From CAVSUB01 sp963730995 (GTDB lineage: Bacteria; Acidobacteriota; Vicinamibacteria; Vicinamibacterales; 2-12-FULL-66-21): 64,000 nt of DNA. The stretch's first letter is position 1; each line of letters begins with the position of its first letter. Under the pieces are notes generated by a model. The model was not told the DNA's origin. It saw only the letters and a program-made list of their open reading frames with translations, and searched no databases. The position numbers and the translations under genes were made by a program. Below, piece after piece: positions 54,143-64,000 of the stretch. The stretch lies in assembly GCA_963730995.1 (NCBI GenBank), contig CAVSUB010000012.1, forward strand, positions 682,001 to 746,000. Direction: 5' to 3'.

Positions 54143-54987
54143 CGAGCGGTCTGGAAGGCGACGTCGCGTCGCTCGTAGCCGCGGGGCCCGCCGCCGATCG
54201 CGAACTTGCCCGCGAGGTCTTCGCGCGGCTTCGGGCAGCCCTGTCGAGCGGGGAAGCGCGCGCCGCCGAACCGGATCCCTCGGCGCTCTCGGGCTGGCGC
54301 GTGAACACCTGGGTCAAGCAGGGAATCCTCCTCGGATTCCGTCATGGGGACAACGCCGACGTCTCGGCGGATCACGGCCGATGGCCGTTCTTCGACAAGG
54401 ACACGCTGCCGTTGAAGCGCCTGTCCACCGAGAGCCGCGTGCGGATCGTTCCGGGCGGGTCCACAGTGCGTGATGGCGCGTACCTGGGAAGCGGCGTCAT
54501 CTGCATGCCGCCGATGTACATCAACATCGGCGCGTACGTCGGAGACGCCACCCTCGTCGACTCACACGCGCTCGTGGGTTCCTGCGCGCAGATCGGCGCG
54601 CGCGTGCACCTCAGCGCCGCTGCCCAGATCGGCGGTGTGCTCGAACCCGTGGGGGCCCTCCCGGTCATCATCGAAGACGACGTGCTCGTCGGCGGCAATT
54701 GCGGCGTCTACGAGGGAACCGTCGTCAAGCGCCGCGCAGTGCTTGCTGCGGGCACCATCCTTACCGGGTCCACGCCGATCTACGATCTGCCGCACGAGCG
54801 GATCATCGAACCGGTACCGGGGGAACCGCTGATCGTGCCCGAAGGAGCGGTGGTCGTCCCGGGGTCCCGTCCTATCTCCAAAGGACCCGGGCACGCGTGG
54901 GGCCTTTCGGTGGCAACGCCGATCATCGTCAAGTACCGGGACGAGCGGACGGACGCGCGCACGGCGCTCGAAGCATGGATACGTTAG
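54139..54987 (+). CDS. dapD: 2,3,4,5-tetrahydropyridine-2,6-dicarboxylate N-succinyltransferase
   Basis: The 282-residue acyltransferase starts at ATG 54139, overlapping dapA by four bases. After an N-terminal helical domain (VNTWVKQGILLGFR, about 55-68) the left-handed beta-helix with hexapeptide repeats spans about 110-240: GAYLGSGVICMPPMYINIGA, GDATLVDSHALVGSCAQIG and VHLSAAAQIGGVLEP. EDDVLVGGNCGVYEG is the conserved substrate loop. It uses succinyl-CoA, so this organism uses the succinylase route to DAP. The 3' end overlaps the M20 peptidase gene by 13 bases. Confidence 0.95.
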   Translation: MTSGLEGDVASLVAAGPAADRELAREVFARLRAALSSGEARAAEPDPSALSGWRVNTWVKQGILLGFRHGDNADVSADHGRWPFFDKDTLPLKRLSTESRVRIVPGGSTVRDGAYLGSGVICMPPMYINIGAYVGDATLVDSHALVGSCAQIGARVHLSAAAQIGGVLEPVGALPVIIEDDVLVGGNCGVYEGTVVKRRAVLAAGTILTGSTPIYDLPHERIIEPVPGEPLIVPEGAVVVPGSRPISKGPGHAWGLSVATPIIVKYRDERTDARTALEAWIR

Positions 54988-55985
54988 AGACGGTCGCGCT
55001 CGCCCGCGCGCTCATCGACATCGACTCGACGACCGGCCGCGAGCGCGAGGCGGGAGATTGGCTGGCTGGCGTGCTGCGCGATCGCGGCTATGCGGTTGTC
55101 GAGCAGACCCTGGCTCGCGGCTGCTCGAACATTCTGGCCACGCTGGACGATCCCATCGTCGTGCTCTCCACACACTACGACTGCGTTCCGCCATTCATTC
55201 CGTCCAGCGTGCAGGACGGACGGCTGTACGGCCGAGGATCGTGCGATGCGAAAGGGATCCTGGCAACGCAACTGGCTGCCGCCGATCGGCTCCGCGCCAG
55301 CGGCGAACGCCGGATCGGCCTGCTGTTCGTCGTCGGCGAGGAGCGCGGCAGCGACGGCGCCGCGCTGGCGAACCTTCACCCTTTGGGCAACCGGTACCTG
55401 ATCAACGGCGAGCCCACCGACAGCAAGCTCGCGACGTTCACGCGAGGCGTGTTGCGGATCAAACTGCTCGCACGCGGACGTGCGTATCACTCCGCGTTTC
55501 CCGAGAACGGCGTCTCCGCGATCGACCTGCTCATCGACGCGCTCGTGCGGTTGAGGACACTGACGCTCCCCCGAGACGACGAGAGAGGCGCGACCAACTA
55601 CAGCATCGGATTGATCGAGGGGGGCGTGGCTCCGAACGTGGTGTCGCCGCACGCATCGGCGGAGATCGTTTTCAGGCTTGTCGGTCCGGCCGACGATGTG
55701 CTGGAGGCCATCAGTCCGCTCGCGTCCACCGTGGAGATCGAAGAGGTGCTGCGGGTGGCCGCCGTGCAGCTGCACACCGTCGAGGGCTTCGATTCGGCGG
55801 CGTTCTCGTTCACCACGGATGTCCCGCTGCTCGGCGCGTGGGGCACGCCGCTCCTCCTGGGGCCCGGTTCGATTCTCGTTGCGCATACCGACGAGGAACG
55901 TCTCGATCTCGAGGAGATGGCGGGCGCCATAGAGATCTACCAGCGCCTCGCTCGCAAGCTCCTCCTCGACGCTCAGCACCCTTAG
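54975..55985 (+). CDS. dapE: M20-family deacylase, probable succinyl-diaminopimelate desuccinylase
   Basis: A 336-residue protein with start ATG 54975 inside the dapD end. M20 metal ligands are visible: HYDCVPPF (H-x-D, about 65-72), GRGSCDAKG (about 84-92) and EERGSD (about 115-120). The dimerisation domain lies at about 150-265 (ARGRAYHSAFPENGVSAID). The position directly behind dapD and the shared operon make a desuccinylase role the most probable. The sequence is somewhat shorter than E. coli DapE (375) and HYDCVPP is a deviation from HxDVVP, so an ArgE/LysK-like deacetylase cannot be excluded. A GGTTCT array follows. Confidence 0.8.
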   Translation: MDTLETVALARALIDIDSTTGREREAGDWLAGVLRDRGYAVVEQTLARGCSNILATLDDPIVVLSTHYDCVPPFIPSSVQDGRLYGRGSCDAKGILATQLAAADRLRASGERRIGLLFVVGEERGSDGAALANLHPLGNRYLINGEPTDSKLATFTRGVLRIKLLARGRAYHSAFPENGVSAIDLLIDALVRLRTLTLPRDDERGATNYSIGLIEGGVAPNVVSPHASAEIVFRLVGPADDVLEAISPLASTVEIEEVLRVAAVQLHTVEGFDSAAFSFTTDVPLLGAWGTPLLLGPGSILVAHTDEERLDLEEMAGAIEIYQRLARKLLLDAQHP

Positions 55986-56058
55986 AACCCTAGAACCTCT
56001 AGAACCCTAGAACCCTGGAACCCTAGAACCCTGGAACCCTAGAACCCCTAGAACCCTG
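55984..56058. repeat. AGAACCC array, single arm (copy A4)
   Basis: Eight units of the kind TAGAACCC(T/TG) lie between the stop codons of dapE (plus) and the TauE/SafE permease (minus). The word is the complement of the units at 49573. Confidence 0.85.
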
Positions 56059-56059
56059 T

Positions 56060-56947
56060 CTAAGCCTTGACCGGTTCCGCCGCGGCCGGCGCCTTTGCGT
56101 TGGAAGCCGCGATGAGCATCGTGATCGCCGTGTAGAGCACGACTCCGATGACGAGCCATCGCACGGTGGTGAGGTTCATCGAGACGACGAGGAAGGCTGC
56201 GACCAGGACCGCCGGAATGCCGCCAATCGCCAGGCCTAGTGCGTTCGGAAGGCTGTAGGCGCCCTCGCGAATGAAGCGGAGGCTGCCCACGGGCATCAGG
56301 AAGGCGCACGATCCCATCATGATCGGGAATGCCGCCGTCGGGTTCATGCCGAGCAGGCTGACGAGGATCATGCAGGGGGCGTAGAGGCCGATCCCGAGCG
56401 TCATCAACGCACCGAGGATGAAGTTGCCCACGATGGCCACGACGAGCAGCAAGCCTCGAACGCCGAGCGCCTCCCCGCCGAGCGGCAGAATACGGCTGCC
56501 TGTCGCTGCCTGGATCTGGGTAATCAGCATCAGCGTCGCGGCGACCAGCAGCGCCGAGCCCATGCCGACCTGAATCTTCCGCTTCGGCCATCGCGCAACG
56601 ACACCGGCACCCAGCCACGACCCGAGCACGGCCGCCGCAATCATCGAGAACAGCGTGAGGACGTCGACCGGAATGAGCTTCGTGTAGATGAAAGCCTGCG
56701 CGACCGTCGGGAGCGTGTGCCCGACGTTGAGCGTCCCGGGGATCATCTGATCCGGCACCATCTTCCAGAGCCGAAAAGCGGTGGTCGTGGTGGCAAACGA
56801 GCCGATGCCGAGCGTGTCGAAGAAGTTGGAAACGGCGCCGACCGCGACCTGCAGCGGCCCGGGACCCCGTTCCGCGCGGGACCATCCGACAACGTACACT
56901 CCGGTCAACGCGCCAAGCGTCCACAACAGTCCGCTGATCGGGTTCAT
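56060..56947 (-). CDS. TauE/SafE-family (sulfite exporter-like) permease
   Basis: The 295-residue protein starts at ATG 56947 with CCGGAG eight bases upstream; the open frame extends further upstream but with non-coding composition. Eight to nine hydrophobic segments are visible, among others LLWTLGALTGVYVVGW, TLFSMIAAAVLGSWLGAG and GLLLVVAIVGNFILGALMTLG. There are two related halves with the family's motif VGAVSNFFDTLGIGSFATTT and LLGMNPTAAFPIMMGSCAFL. Members export sulfite, sulfoacetate or other organic anions through the inner membrane. No sulfur gene is adjacent. The gene converges with dapE. Confidence 0.85.
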   Translation of the reverse strand: MNPISGLLWTLGALTGVYVVGWSRAERGPGPLQVAVGAVSNFFDTLGIGSFATTTTAFRLWKMVPDQMIPGTLNVGHTLPTVAQAFIYTKLIPVDVLTLFSMIAAAVLGSWLGAGVVARWPKRKIQVGMGSALLVAATLMLITQIQAATGSRILPLGGEALGVRGLLLVVAIVGNFILGALMTLGIGLYAPCMILVSLLGMNPTAAFPIMMGSCAFLMPVGSLRFIREGAYSLPNALGLAIGGIPAVLVAAFLVVSMNLTTVRWLVIGVVLYTAITMLIAASNAKAPAAAEPVKA

Positions 56948-57216
56948 GCTCTGGTCTCCGGGTTGAAACGTCAGGGTAACGCGTCGGGCGCGTGGCGGCA
57001 AGTAGGGCGGACCGCGGCCGTCAGGTTTCGGGGCGCGCCACGGTCGCCCCTCCTCTTGGATCCGGCGCATTTTCCAACCTTCAGAATCAGAAACTGTTAC
57101 GGCCGGTGCGTGTCCGGCCGACGGAGATGGAGACGGCTGTTTTGGGGCTCCTGAAGCTTGTCCCGCCATCCATCACTGCTGCGTACGAAGGCCCACCTTT
57201 GCGGTAGAGTGACTCC

Positions 57217-60073
57217 ATGACGATCAGCGCTAGGAGGGCGGTCACGACGCTCCTCTTGTCCTCAGCAGTCATCTACGCCGGTGATGTCCGGGCGCAGGGG
57301 GGCGCGGCGTCCGCCGCAGCGCCGGCTTTCGCGCCGGCCGACAAGCATTCCGTTCGATTCCCTCGTCACGACCGGAACGCTGCCAAACGGGCTGACGTAC
57401 TACATCCGTCGGAACGGAAGGCCCGAGCAGCGCGTGGCGATGCAGCTGGCCGTCAAGGCCGGGTCGATAGACGAGGAAAACGATCAGCAGGGGCTCGCGC
57501 ACTTCCTCGAGCACATGGCGTTCAACGGCACGCGTCACTTCAAAGCGGGTGAGCTCATCGCGACACTCGAGTCCACCGGCGCGCGGATGGGCCCGCACGT
57601 CAACGCCTACACGTCGTTCGACGAGACTGTCTATCAGTTCGAGCTCCCGACCAATCGCGAGGGGGTTGTCGAGAAGGGGTTGCAGGCGCTGGCCGATTTC
57701 GCCGGAGGCATGCTGTTGACGCCGACCGAGATCGACAAGGAGCGCGGCGTCGTCATCGAAGAGTGGCGCGGCGGCCTCGGGGCCGGATCGCGCCTGCGCG
57801 ACCAGCAGATCCCGGTCCTCTACTACCAGTCCAAGTACGCCGAACGCCTGCCGATCGGGAAGCCCGAGATCCTGAAGTCGTTCACGCCCGATCGGCTGAA
57901 GGCCTTCTACACGAAATGGTACCGGCCGGATCGCATGGCAGTGGTCGTGGTCGGCGATGTCGATCCTCCGAAGATGGAGGCGATGATTCGAACGGAGTTC
58001 GGTCCGCTCGTGAAGCCGGCGACGGCGGCGCCGCCGCGATCCTATCCCGTGCCGCTGCCGTCGGAAGTGCTCTACAAAGTTGCGACGGATCCGGAAGCGA
58101 CCCAATCCTCCGTGTCGATCGTGCAGAAGCGGGCGAGGGAACCGCAGGACCGCGTCGGGGACTATCGCCGCTCGCTCGTCAACCAACTCGTGTTCCAGAT
58201 GCTGAACGATCGCTTCGACGAGCTGTCGCGCAAGCCGGACGCACCGTTCCTGAGCGCGGGCAGCTCCGGCAGCGGACTGACGCCGACGGTCGAAACGGTC
58301 TCACTCGGCGCCGGCGTGCAGGACGGCAAGATCGAAGCCGGCCTTTCCGCGCTTGCCATCGAGGCGAAGCGGGTCCTCGAGCACGGGTTCGGCGCCGCGG
58401 AGCTCGATCGCGCGAAGAAATGGACGCTCGCCGGCTACGACCGCGCGTACACCGAGCGCGACAAGACCGAGAGCGGCCGCTACGTCCAGGAATACGTCAA
58501 TCACTTCCTCGAAGGTGAGCCGAGCCCCGGGATCGCGTACGAACATCAGCTCGCGCACGCCGCTTATCCCGGCGATCGCGCTGACCGACGTGAACGCCGC
58601 TGCAAAGTCGCTGTTTTCCTCTCAGAGCCGCGTGATCCTGGCGGTGTCGCCGCAGAAGGCGAACCTTGCCGTGCCGACTGACGTCCAGCTCAAGGCCGCA
58701 CTTGCCGCGACCGACTCCGTGGCTGTGACCGCCTGGAACGACACGGCCATGGGCACGACCCTCATGGAGCACGTGCCCGAGCCAGCCGCTGTCACCTCGC
58801 GCCGGGAGATTCCCGAGCTCGGCGTCACCGTCGTGAAGTTCGCGAACGGCGTCGAAGCGTGGTTCAAGCCGACAGATTTCAAGAACGACCAGGTGCTCTT
58901 CTCGCTGGGCGCATCAGGCGGTACGTCGCTGGCCGACCCGGACAAGTACCCGGAGGCGCAGCTGGCGACCTCGCTCGTCGGGCCTCTCGGGCGCGGCGGG
59001 CACAGCGCGGTGGAGCTGCAGAAGCTTCTCGCGGGGAAGATCGCGGGGGCCTCGCCGTTCTTCACATTGTCCACGCAGGGCATTTCTGGCTCGAGCACGC
59101 CCGCGAACCTCGAGACCGGGCTGCAGCTCCTGAACCTGAACTTCACGGCGCCGGGCGACGATCCCGATGGGTTCGGCCTGATCAAGCGCCAGCTCGAAGC
59201 GGCGTACGCCAATCGCGGCAGCAATCCGAACGCGCTCTTCGGTGAAAAGCTCTCGGCCGTGAACACGATGAATCACTACACGGCGCGTCCGCTGACCCTG
59301 GACAGGATCGCCAAGCTCGATCGCGCCGCGATGGCGTCGTTCTATCGCGAGCGGTTCGCGAACGCTGCGGACTTCACGTTCTTCATGGTGGGTGCCTTCA
59401 AGCTCGAGGAGGCGCTCCCGCTCGCCGCGCGCTACGTCGGCTCGCTGCCGTCGACCGGCACCCCCTCGAGCCGATTCAAGGATGTCGGCATCACGTTCCC
59501 GGCATCCAACGAGAAGGCCATCGTCGAAAAGGGGCGCGAGCCGAAAGGCACGACGGTCATGAGCTTCTCGGCCGATCCCGCCGCTCGAGGAGAACGAGCA
59601 AGGGCGAGTCGAAGCCGCGACCACGGTCCTCGAGATCGCCCTGCGGGACATCCTCAGAGAAGAGCTCGGAGAAACCTACAGCGTGTCGGTCGGCCTCTCG
59701 CAGCGTTTGCCGCAATCAACCGGCGGATCGATCGGCATCAGCTTCGGGTCCGCGCCCGAGAACGTCGACAAGATGGTCGAGCGTGTGCTCCAGGAGGTCC
59801 GCCGGCTGCAGGATGAAGGCCCCTCGGCCGACTTGACGAACCGGGCGAAAGAGAGCGCGCGGCGCAGCTACGAAACATCGATCAAGCAGAATGGCTATCT
59901 GGATCGGCCGATTGCAGTCCGCGAAGCTGCTCGGCCGGGATCCGACGCTTTTGCTGCATCGGCTGGAGCGCATCGATGCGGTGACGCCTGTCATTCTGCA
60001 GGACACGTTCAGGAAATACTTTCCCATGAACCGTTACACCGTCGTCAGCCTCCTGCCTGAGAAGAAGCCGTAG
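57217..60073 (+). CDS. Secreted M16-family metallopeptidase, four frameshifts
   Basis: The repaired protein has about 950 residues, the length of two-half M16 proteases (pitrilysin/PqqL-like). A signal peptide (TTLLLSSAVIYAGDVRAQ) is followed by the active N-terminal half with FDSLVTTGTLPNGLTYYIRR, and the inverse zinc motif HFLEH (HxxEH, about 89-93) with the distal glutamate in TSFDETVYQFEL. The inactive C-terminal half contains TLVEKGREPKG-like strands and ends with KYFPMNRYTVVSLLPEKK. Each break needs one base removed: 57345-57346, 58553-58556, 59577-59579 and 59898-59899. It is probably a periplasmic oligopeptidase. Confidence 0.85.
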
Positions 60074-60099
60074 GCTAGAACCCATTCGAGGGAGATGCG

Positions 60100-60906
60100 A
60101 TGCGCGTGCGTTTCTGGGGCGTGCGAGGATCGGTGCCCTGGGCGATCCCGGCCGCGATCGGGCACGGTTGCAATACGCCCTGCCTCGAAGTCGAAGACGA
60201 AACCACGGGCGCGGTCGTCGTCTTCGACGCCGGTTCCGGAATCGTGGGGCTCGGGGAAGCGCTCGGAACGCAGCCCCGCGACGTCACGATCGTCCTCACT
60301 CACTATCATTGGGATCATCTCCAGGGCCTGCCGTTTTTCAATCCGCTCTACGTGCCCGGCTGCCGCGTGCAGGTGTTCGCGCCGGCGTTCGAGTCGCACG
60401 ATCCCGAATGGGTGAGCACCATCTTTCGATCGCCGTTCTTTCCTGTACCGCACGAGCGCCTGCCCAACCGGCCCATCGTCGAGCTGATCGAACCGGGCGA
60501 GTTTCGCGTCGGCGGGCTCGAGATCTCAGCGCATCCGCTCAATCATCCCGGCGGGGCATTCGCCTACCGGATCCGTGGGATGACGGGCGATCTCGTCTAC
60601 GCCACGGATCACGAGTTCGGAGATCCCGAGATTGACGAGGCGCTGGCCGACTTCTGTCGTGATGCTGCCGCTGTCGTCCTCGACGCCCACTTCACTCCCG
60701 AGGAATTGCCCCGGCATCGGGGCTGGGGACACAGCGACTGGCGGCAGTGCGCAGAGTTCGCACATGTGTGCGATGCCGGTGGTCTGTGGCTGTTCCACCA
60801 CAAGCCTGGTCGAACCGACGAGCAACTGGTCAGGATTCGCTCCGACGCACGGCGTGTTTTCAGCGCCGCTGAAACCGCGAGCGAGGGTGAGCGGTTGGCA
60901 CTCTAG
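60100..60906 (+). CDS. MBL-fold metallo-hydrolase
   Basis: A 268-residue protein beginning with MRVRFWGVRGSVPW, the typical start of an MBL subgroup (often found next to or fused with response regulators). The metal site is HYHWDH (HxHxDH, about 68-73), followed by a histidine in LNHPGG (about 147-152), an aspartate in VYATDHEF (about 166-173) and GHSDWRQ (about 209-215). These match the phosphorylase/ribonuclease Z-like branch. The substrate is unknown (phosphodiester or a cyclic nucleotide is a reasonable guess). It follows the M16 gene by 26 bases and may be co-transcribed. Confidence 0.87.
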   Translation: MRVRFWGVRGSVPWAIPAAIGHGCNTPCLEVEDETTGAVVVFDAGSGIVGLGEALGTQPRDVTIVLTHYHWDHLQGLPFFNPLYVPGCRVQVFAPAFESHDPEWVSTIFRSPFFPVPHERLPNRPIVELIEPGEFRVGGLEISAHPLNHPGGAFAYRIRGMTGDLVYATDHEFGDPEIDEALADFCRDAAAVVLDAHFTPEELPRHRGWGHSDWRQCAEFAHVCDAGGLWLFHHKPGRTDEQLVRIRSDARRVFSAAETASEGERLAL

Positions 60907-60921
60907 GCCGGAATGCCGTGA

Positions 60922-61025
60922 AGCTATCTGCCATCAGCCATCAGCCATCAGCTTTCCGCTGTCAGCCTTCAGCTCACGCTCCAACAGGATCTAGCTGAGA
61001 GCTGATAGCTGAGAGCTGATAGCTA
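60922..61025. repeat. Two-armed AGCTATCAGC / AGCTGATAGCT array (copy D3)
   Basis: The left arm (60922-60974) has units GCCATCAGCCATCAGC; the right arm (60992-61025) has AGCTGAGAGCTGATAGCTGA. The right arm is nearly identical to the right arm at 41401-41435, while the left arm has diverged. Confidence 0.85.
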
Positions 61026-61165
61026 CCGTGCATCGCCCCCGCGCGCGAATTGCAATGTCGATGACAGGACCGAGCGGCATCGTTCGATCGCTGGAGTCCT
61101 GACCTTGTTGATTCAACGACTTACGGACGCGTTCGAGCGGTACGGGGTGTGAACGTCCGAGCCGT

Positions 61166-62197
61166 GTGCGCTTGAGAGCTGCCGCCGGAGGTCTCCTCAC
61201 GGTTGCCATGACCGTCGCTGTCGCGAATGCGGTCCCCCTGGCTCCCGTGCTGAACGACCCGCTCACGGGACGTCAGGTTTTTCCCGAGACGAACTGGTGG
61301 AACCTCGATGTCAGTCGCGCGCCTGTCGACTCGCGGTCGGCTCAACTGATCTCGTGGATCAGCGGCCGCACGACGGCCGGATCGACGGCCGTCAGGCGGC
61401 TCCACCCCGATTTCGGCCCTCCACCGTACGGCATTCCGTACGTGGTCGTGCCCGGCAGCCAGCCCCGCGTGCCGCTGACGTTCGTCGAATACGGCAGCGA
61501 GAGCGACGCCGGCAGCCCCGGCCTGTCGGGCTATCCCATCCCGGTCGAAGCGCAGTCGCAAGCCCACTACATCGAAGGTGACGTTGCCGGCGGCGGCACG
61601 TCCGGCGATCGGCATCTCCTGATCGTGGACCGCGATCGATGGCTCCTCTACGAGAGCTATGCGACCCGATGGAACAGCTCGTTGTCCCGGTGGGAGGCGG
61701 GATCCGGCGCGGTTTTCGATCTCTCATCGAATGCCCGGCGTCCAGATGGCTGGACCTCGGCGGATGCCGCCGGCCTCGCGATCTTCCCGGGACTCCTGCG
61801 GTACGACGAGGTCGCGGGGACGGGTGAGATCACGCACGCCCTGCGCGTCACGACGCGCGGCTCCAATGGCTACGTCTGGCCTGCCTCGCACAGCGCCGGG
61901 TCGAACGCGAGCGCGCCGCCCATGGGCGCCCGGCTACGGTTGATGGCCTCCCGCGACACTTCGACCTTCGCACCGGATGTGCAGAAGATCTTCCGCGCGA
62001 TGAAGCGCTACGGGTTGATCGTGGCCGACAACGGTTCCGACATGTACATCGGAGGCACGATGGACGCGCGCTGGAACAACGACGTCCTCAACCCGGCATT
62101 TGCGGCGCTCACGGCGGACGACTTCGAGGTGATTCAGTACGGCTGGGGGCAGGGCGCCCCGCTCGCCGCACCGGCGCATCCGCGGATTACCCGGTGA
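61166..62197 (+). CDS. Secreted protein of unknown function
   Basis: The 343-residue frame starts at GTG 61166. A signal peptide (GLLTVAMTVAVANAVPLA) is followed by a compact, probably all-beta/alpha domain with striking aromatic motifs: FPETNWWNLDVSRAPVDSRS, FGPPPYGIPYVVVPGSQPRV, DRHLLIVDRDRWLLYESYA, and the HALRVTT...YVWPASHSAG segment (about 220-250). Similar secreted proteins occur in various soil bacteria and fungi without assigned function. The tryptophans, histidines and WNNDVLNP near the end suggest a ligand-binding or enzymatic cleft. It stands alone behind the D3 array. Confidence 0.7.
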   Translation: MRLRAAAGGLLTVAMTVAVANAVPLAPVLNDPLTGRQVFPETNWWNLDVSRAPVDSRSAQLISWISGRTTAGSTAVRRLHPDFGPPPYGIPYVVVPGSQPRVPLTFVEYGSESDAGSPGLSGYPIPVEAQSQAHYIEGDVAGGGTSGDRHLLIVDRDRWLLYESYATRWNSSLSRWEAGSGAVFDLSSNARRPDGWTSADAAGLAIFPGLLRYDEVAGTGEITHALRVTTRGSNGYVWPASHSAGSNASAPPMGARLRLMASRDTSTFAPDVQKIFRAMKRYGLIVADNGSDMYIGGTMDARWNNDVLNPAFAALTADDFEVIQYGWGQGAPLAAPAHPRITR

Positions 62198-62225
62198 GGC
62201 AAGAAGCGCATCTGGCTCCTGTCTC

Positions 62226-63020
62226 CTATTCGATTGGGACCATCGGTTTCAACGTTCCGGGCCCCGGATCACCCTCGTAGTACACCCCTTCCAGGAACAA
62301 CCCCGCGGCGGGTGCGGTGAGAGAGGCTGGCGTCAGCTCAGCGCCGGATGGCTCGCGCCCCTGAATCAGTGCATCCACCTGTTCCATCGTCATCGCGCCG
62401 CGGCCGACGGCCGCCAGCACGCCGACGATGCGGCGGACCATCTTCCAGAGGAAGTGGGAGCCTTGGACGCGGATCAGGATCAACGCGCCGCACTCGGCCA
62501 GCTCGAGCCGATCCAGCAGGACGCGCGTGGACTTTTCGTCCGGATCGTCGTCGGTGAACGCTCCGAGGTCTTTCATACCGATGAAGCGGGCTGCAGCGTC
62601 CCGCATGGCGGACACGTCCAAGGACTCTCGAATCCACCACACGAACGGCTTCGCGAAGGCCGTTCTCCGACGTGAGATTTGATAGAGGTAGCTCCGCGAC
62701 CTGGCATCGTGGCGCGCGTGGAAGCGATGCGGCGCTTTGTCGATCGATCGGATGTGGATGTCCGCGGGAAGCTCGTCGTTGATTTTCCTGCGGAGCAGCT
62801 CGGGCGCGAGCGTCGTGTAGACGTCCAGGTGCGCCACCTGTGCGAGCGCGTGCACGCCGGCGTCCGTCCGGCCGGACCCGTACAGCTCGAACTCCCGTCG
62901 GCCCGTCGCCGTCGCTACCGCGCGATCGATCTCGCCTTGCACGGTCCGTGCGTTCTTCTGGATCTGCCAGCCGCTGTAGCGCGTGCCGGCATACTCGATG
63001 AGGAGCTTGAATCGGGGCAT
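62226..63020 (-). CDS. truA: tRNA pseudouridine(38-40) synthase
   Basis: The 264-residue enzyme isomerises uridines 38-40 in the anticodon stem of many tRNAs. The preferred start is ATG 63020 (MPRFKLLIEYAGTRYSGWQ); a longer frame upstream lacks family support. The catalytic aspartate is in GSGRTDAGVHALAQ (about 50-63). Also conserved are FHARHDARSRSYLYQI (about 108-123), the FVW strand, and SHFLWKMVRRIVGVL (about 196-210). Its length is typical. It is 22 bases downstream of the glycosidase gene on the same strand and may be read on its transcript. Confidence 0.94.
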   Translation of the reverse strand: MPRFKLLIEYAGTRYSGWQIQKNARTVQGEIDRAVATATGRREFELYGSGRTDAGVHALAQVAHLDVYTTLAPELLRRKINDELPADIHIRSIDKAPHRFHARHDARSRSYLYQISRRRTAFAKPFVWWIRESLDVSAMRDAAARFIGMKDLGAFTDDDPDEKSTRVLLDRLELAECGALILIRVQGSHFLWKMVRRIVGVLAAVGRGAMTMEQVDALIQGREPSGAELTPASLTAPAAGLFLEGVYYEGDPGPGTLKPMVPIE

Positions 63021-63042
63021 TGGAGCGGCGGGCCTGCGTACC

Positions 63043-64000
<958 letters not shown>

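Overview
This 64 kb window is GC-rich chromosomal DNA, most likely from an acidobacterium (class Vicinamibacteria is my best guess). No rRNA or tRNA was seen to confirm this. The inference rests on gene content: an ECF sigma factor paired with a Ser/Thr kinase, large kinases with C-terminal TPRs, two adjacent VPS10/BNR-repeat exoproteins, a MoxR-DUF58-BatA-DUF4159-DUF4175 operon, the C-terminal tail of an ADOP-type (acidobacterial duplicated orphan permease) MacB/FtsX permease, and intergenic regions full of short-unit inverted arrays.

Layout. 0-4 kb: the tail of a STAS protein, a secreted beta-propeller-like protein, gluQ (minus) and an orphan mreB. 4-19 kb: signalling and accessory genes: ECF sigma plus kinase (overlapping), a small Lys/Ala-rich protein next to a SagB-type oxidoreductase, two small unknown ORFs, a secreted GH106-type glycosidase (minus), a degenerate receiver-PilZ protein (minus), a PRC-barrel protein and a zinc-ribbon Ser/Thr kinase followed by a decayed duplicate of its own 3' end. 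19-30 kb: a giant secreted metalloprotease with an octapeptide repeat (minus), a DUF5666-like protein, a permease remnant, a DapA-like enzyme, an SDR, proline dehydrogenase and a LolA-like/POTRA/Omp85 fusion (minus). 30-37 kb: the two VPS10-like proteins. 37-49.6 kb: the MoxR/vWA operon. 49.6-56 kb: a lysine/diaminopimelate operon asd-lysC-dapB-dapA-dapD-dapE behind a promoter, a candidate leader peptide and a terminator/antiterminator. 56-64 kb: a TauE/SafE permease (minus), an M16 protease, an MBL-fold hydrolase, a secreted unknown, truA (minus) and a partial GH63-like glycosidase (minus).

Functional links. The 37-49.6 kb operon encodes a MoxR AAA+ ATPase, three proteins with MIDAS (DxSxS) vWA domains, a caspase-like protein that lacks the usual cysteine, and membrane or periplasmic DUF4159/DUF4175 partners. 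It looks like a chaperone/envelope-stress assembly system. The dap operon carries the succinylase route from aspartate to DAP, apart from the aminotransferase, epimerase and decarboxylase steps.

Two cautions. (1) About seventeen one-base frameshifts break otherwise intact genes between 21 and 60 kb. Most need removal of one base, often in a short homopolymer. They look like indel errors in the assembly, so I give repaired gene extents. (2) Five unrelated families of short-unit arrays or hairpins (GGTTCT, CAGTCG, GGGATCA, AGCTGATAGCT and GGGCGGGTCT hairpins) and one 90-bp element fill the intergenic spaces, sometimes supplying the stop codon of the neighbouring gene.
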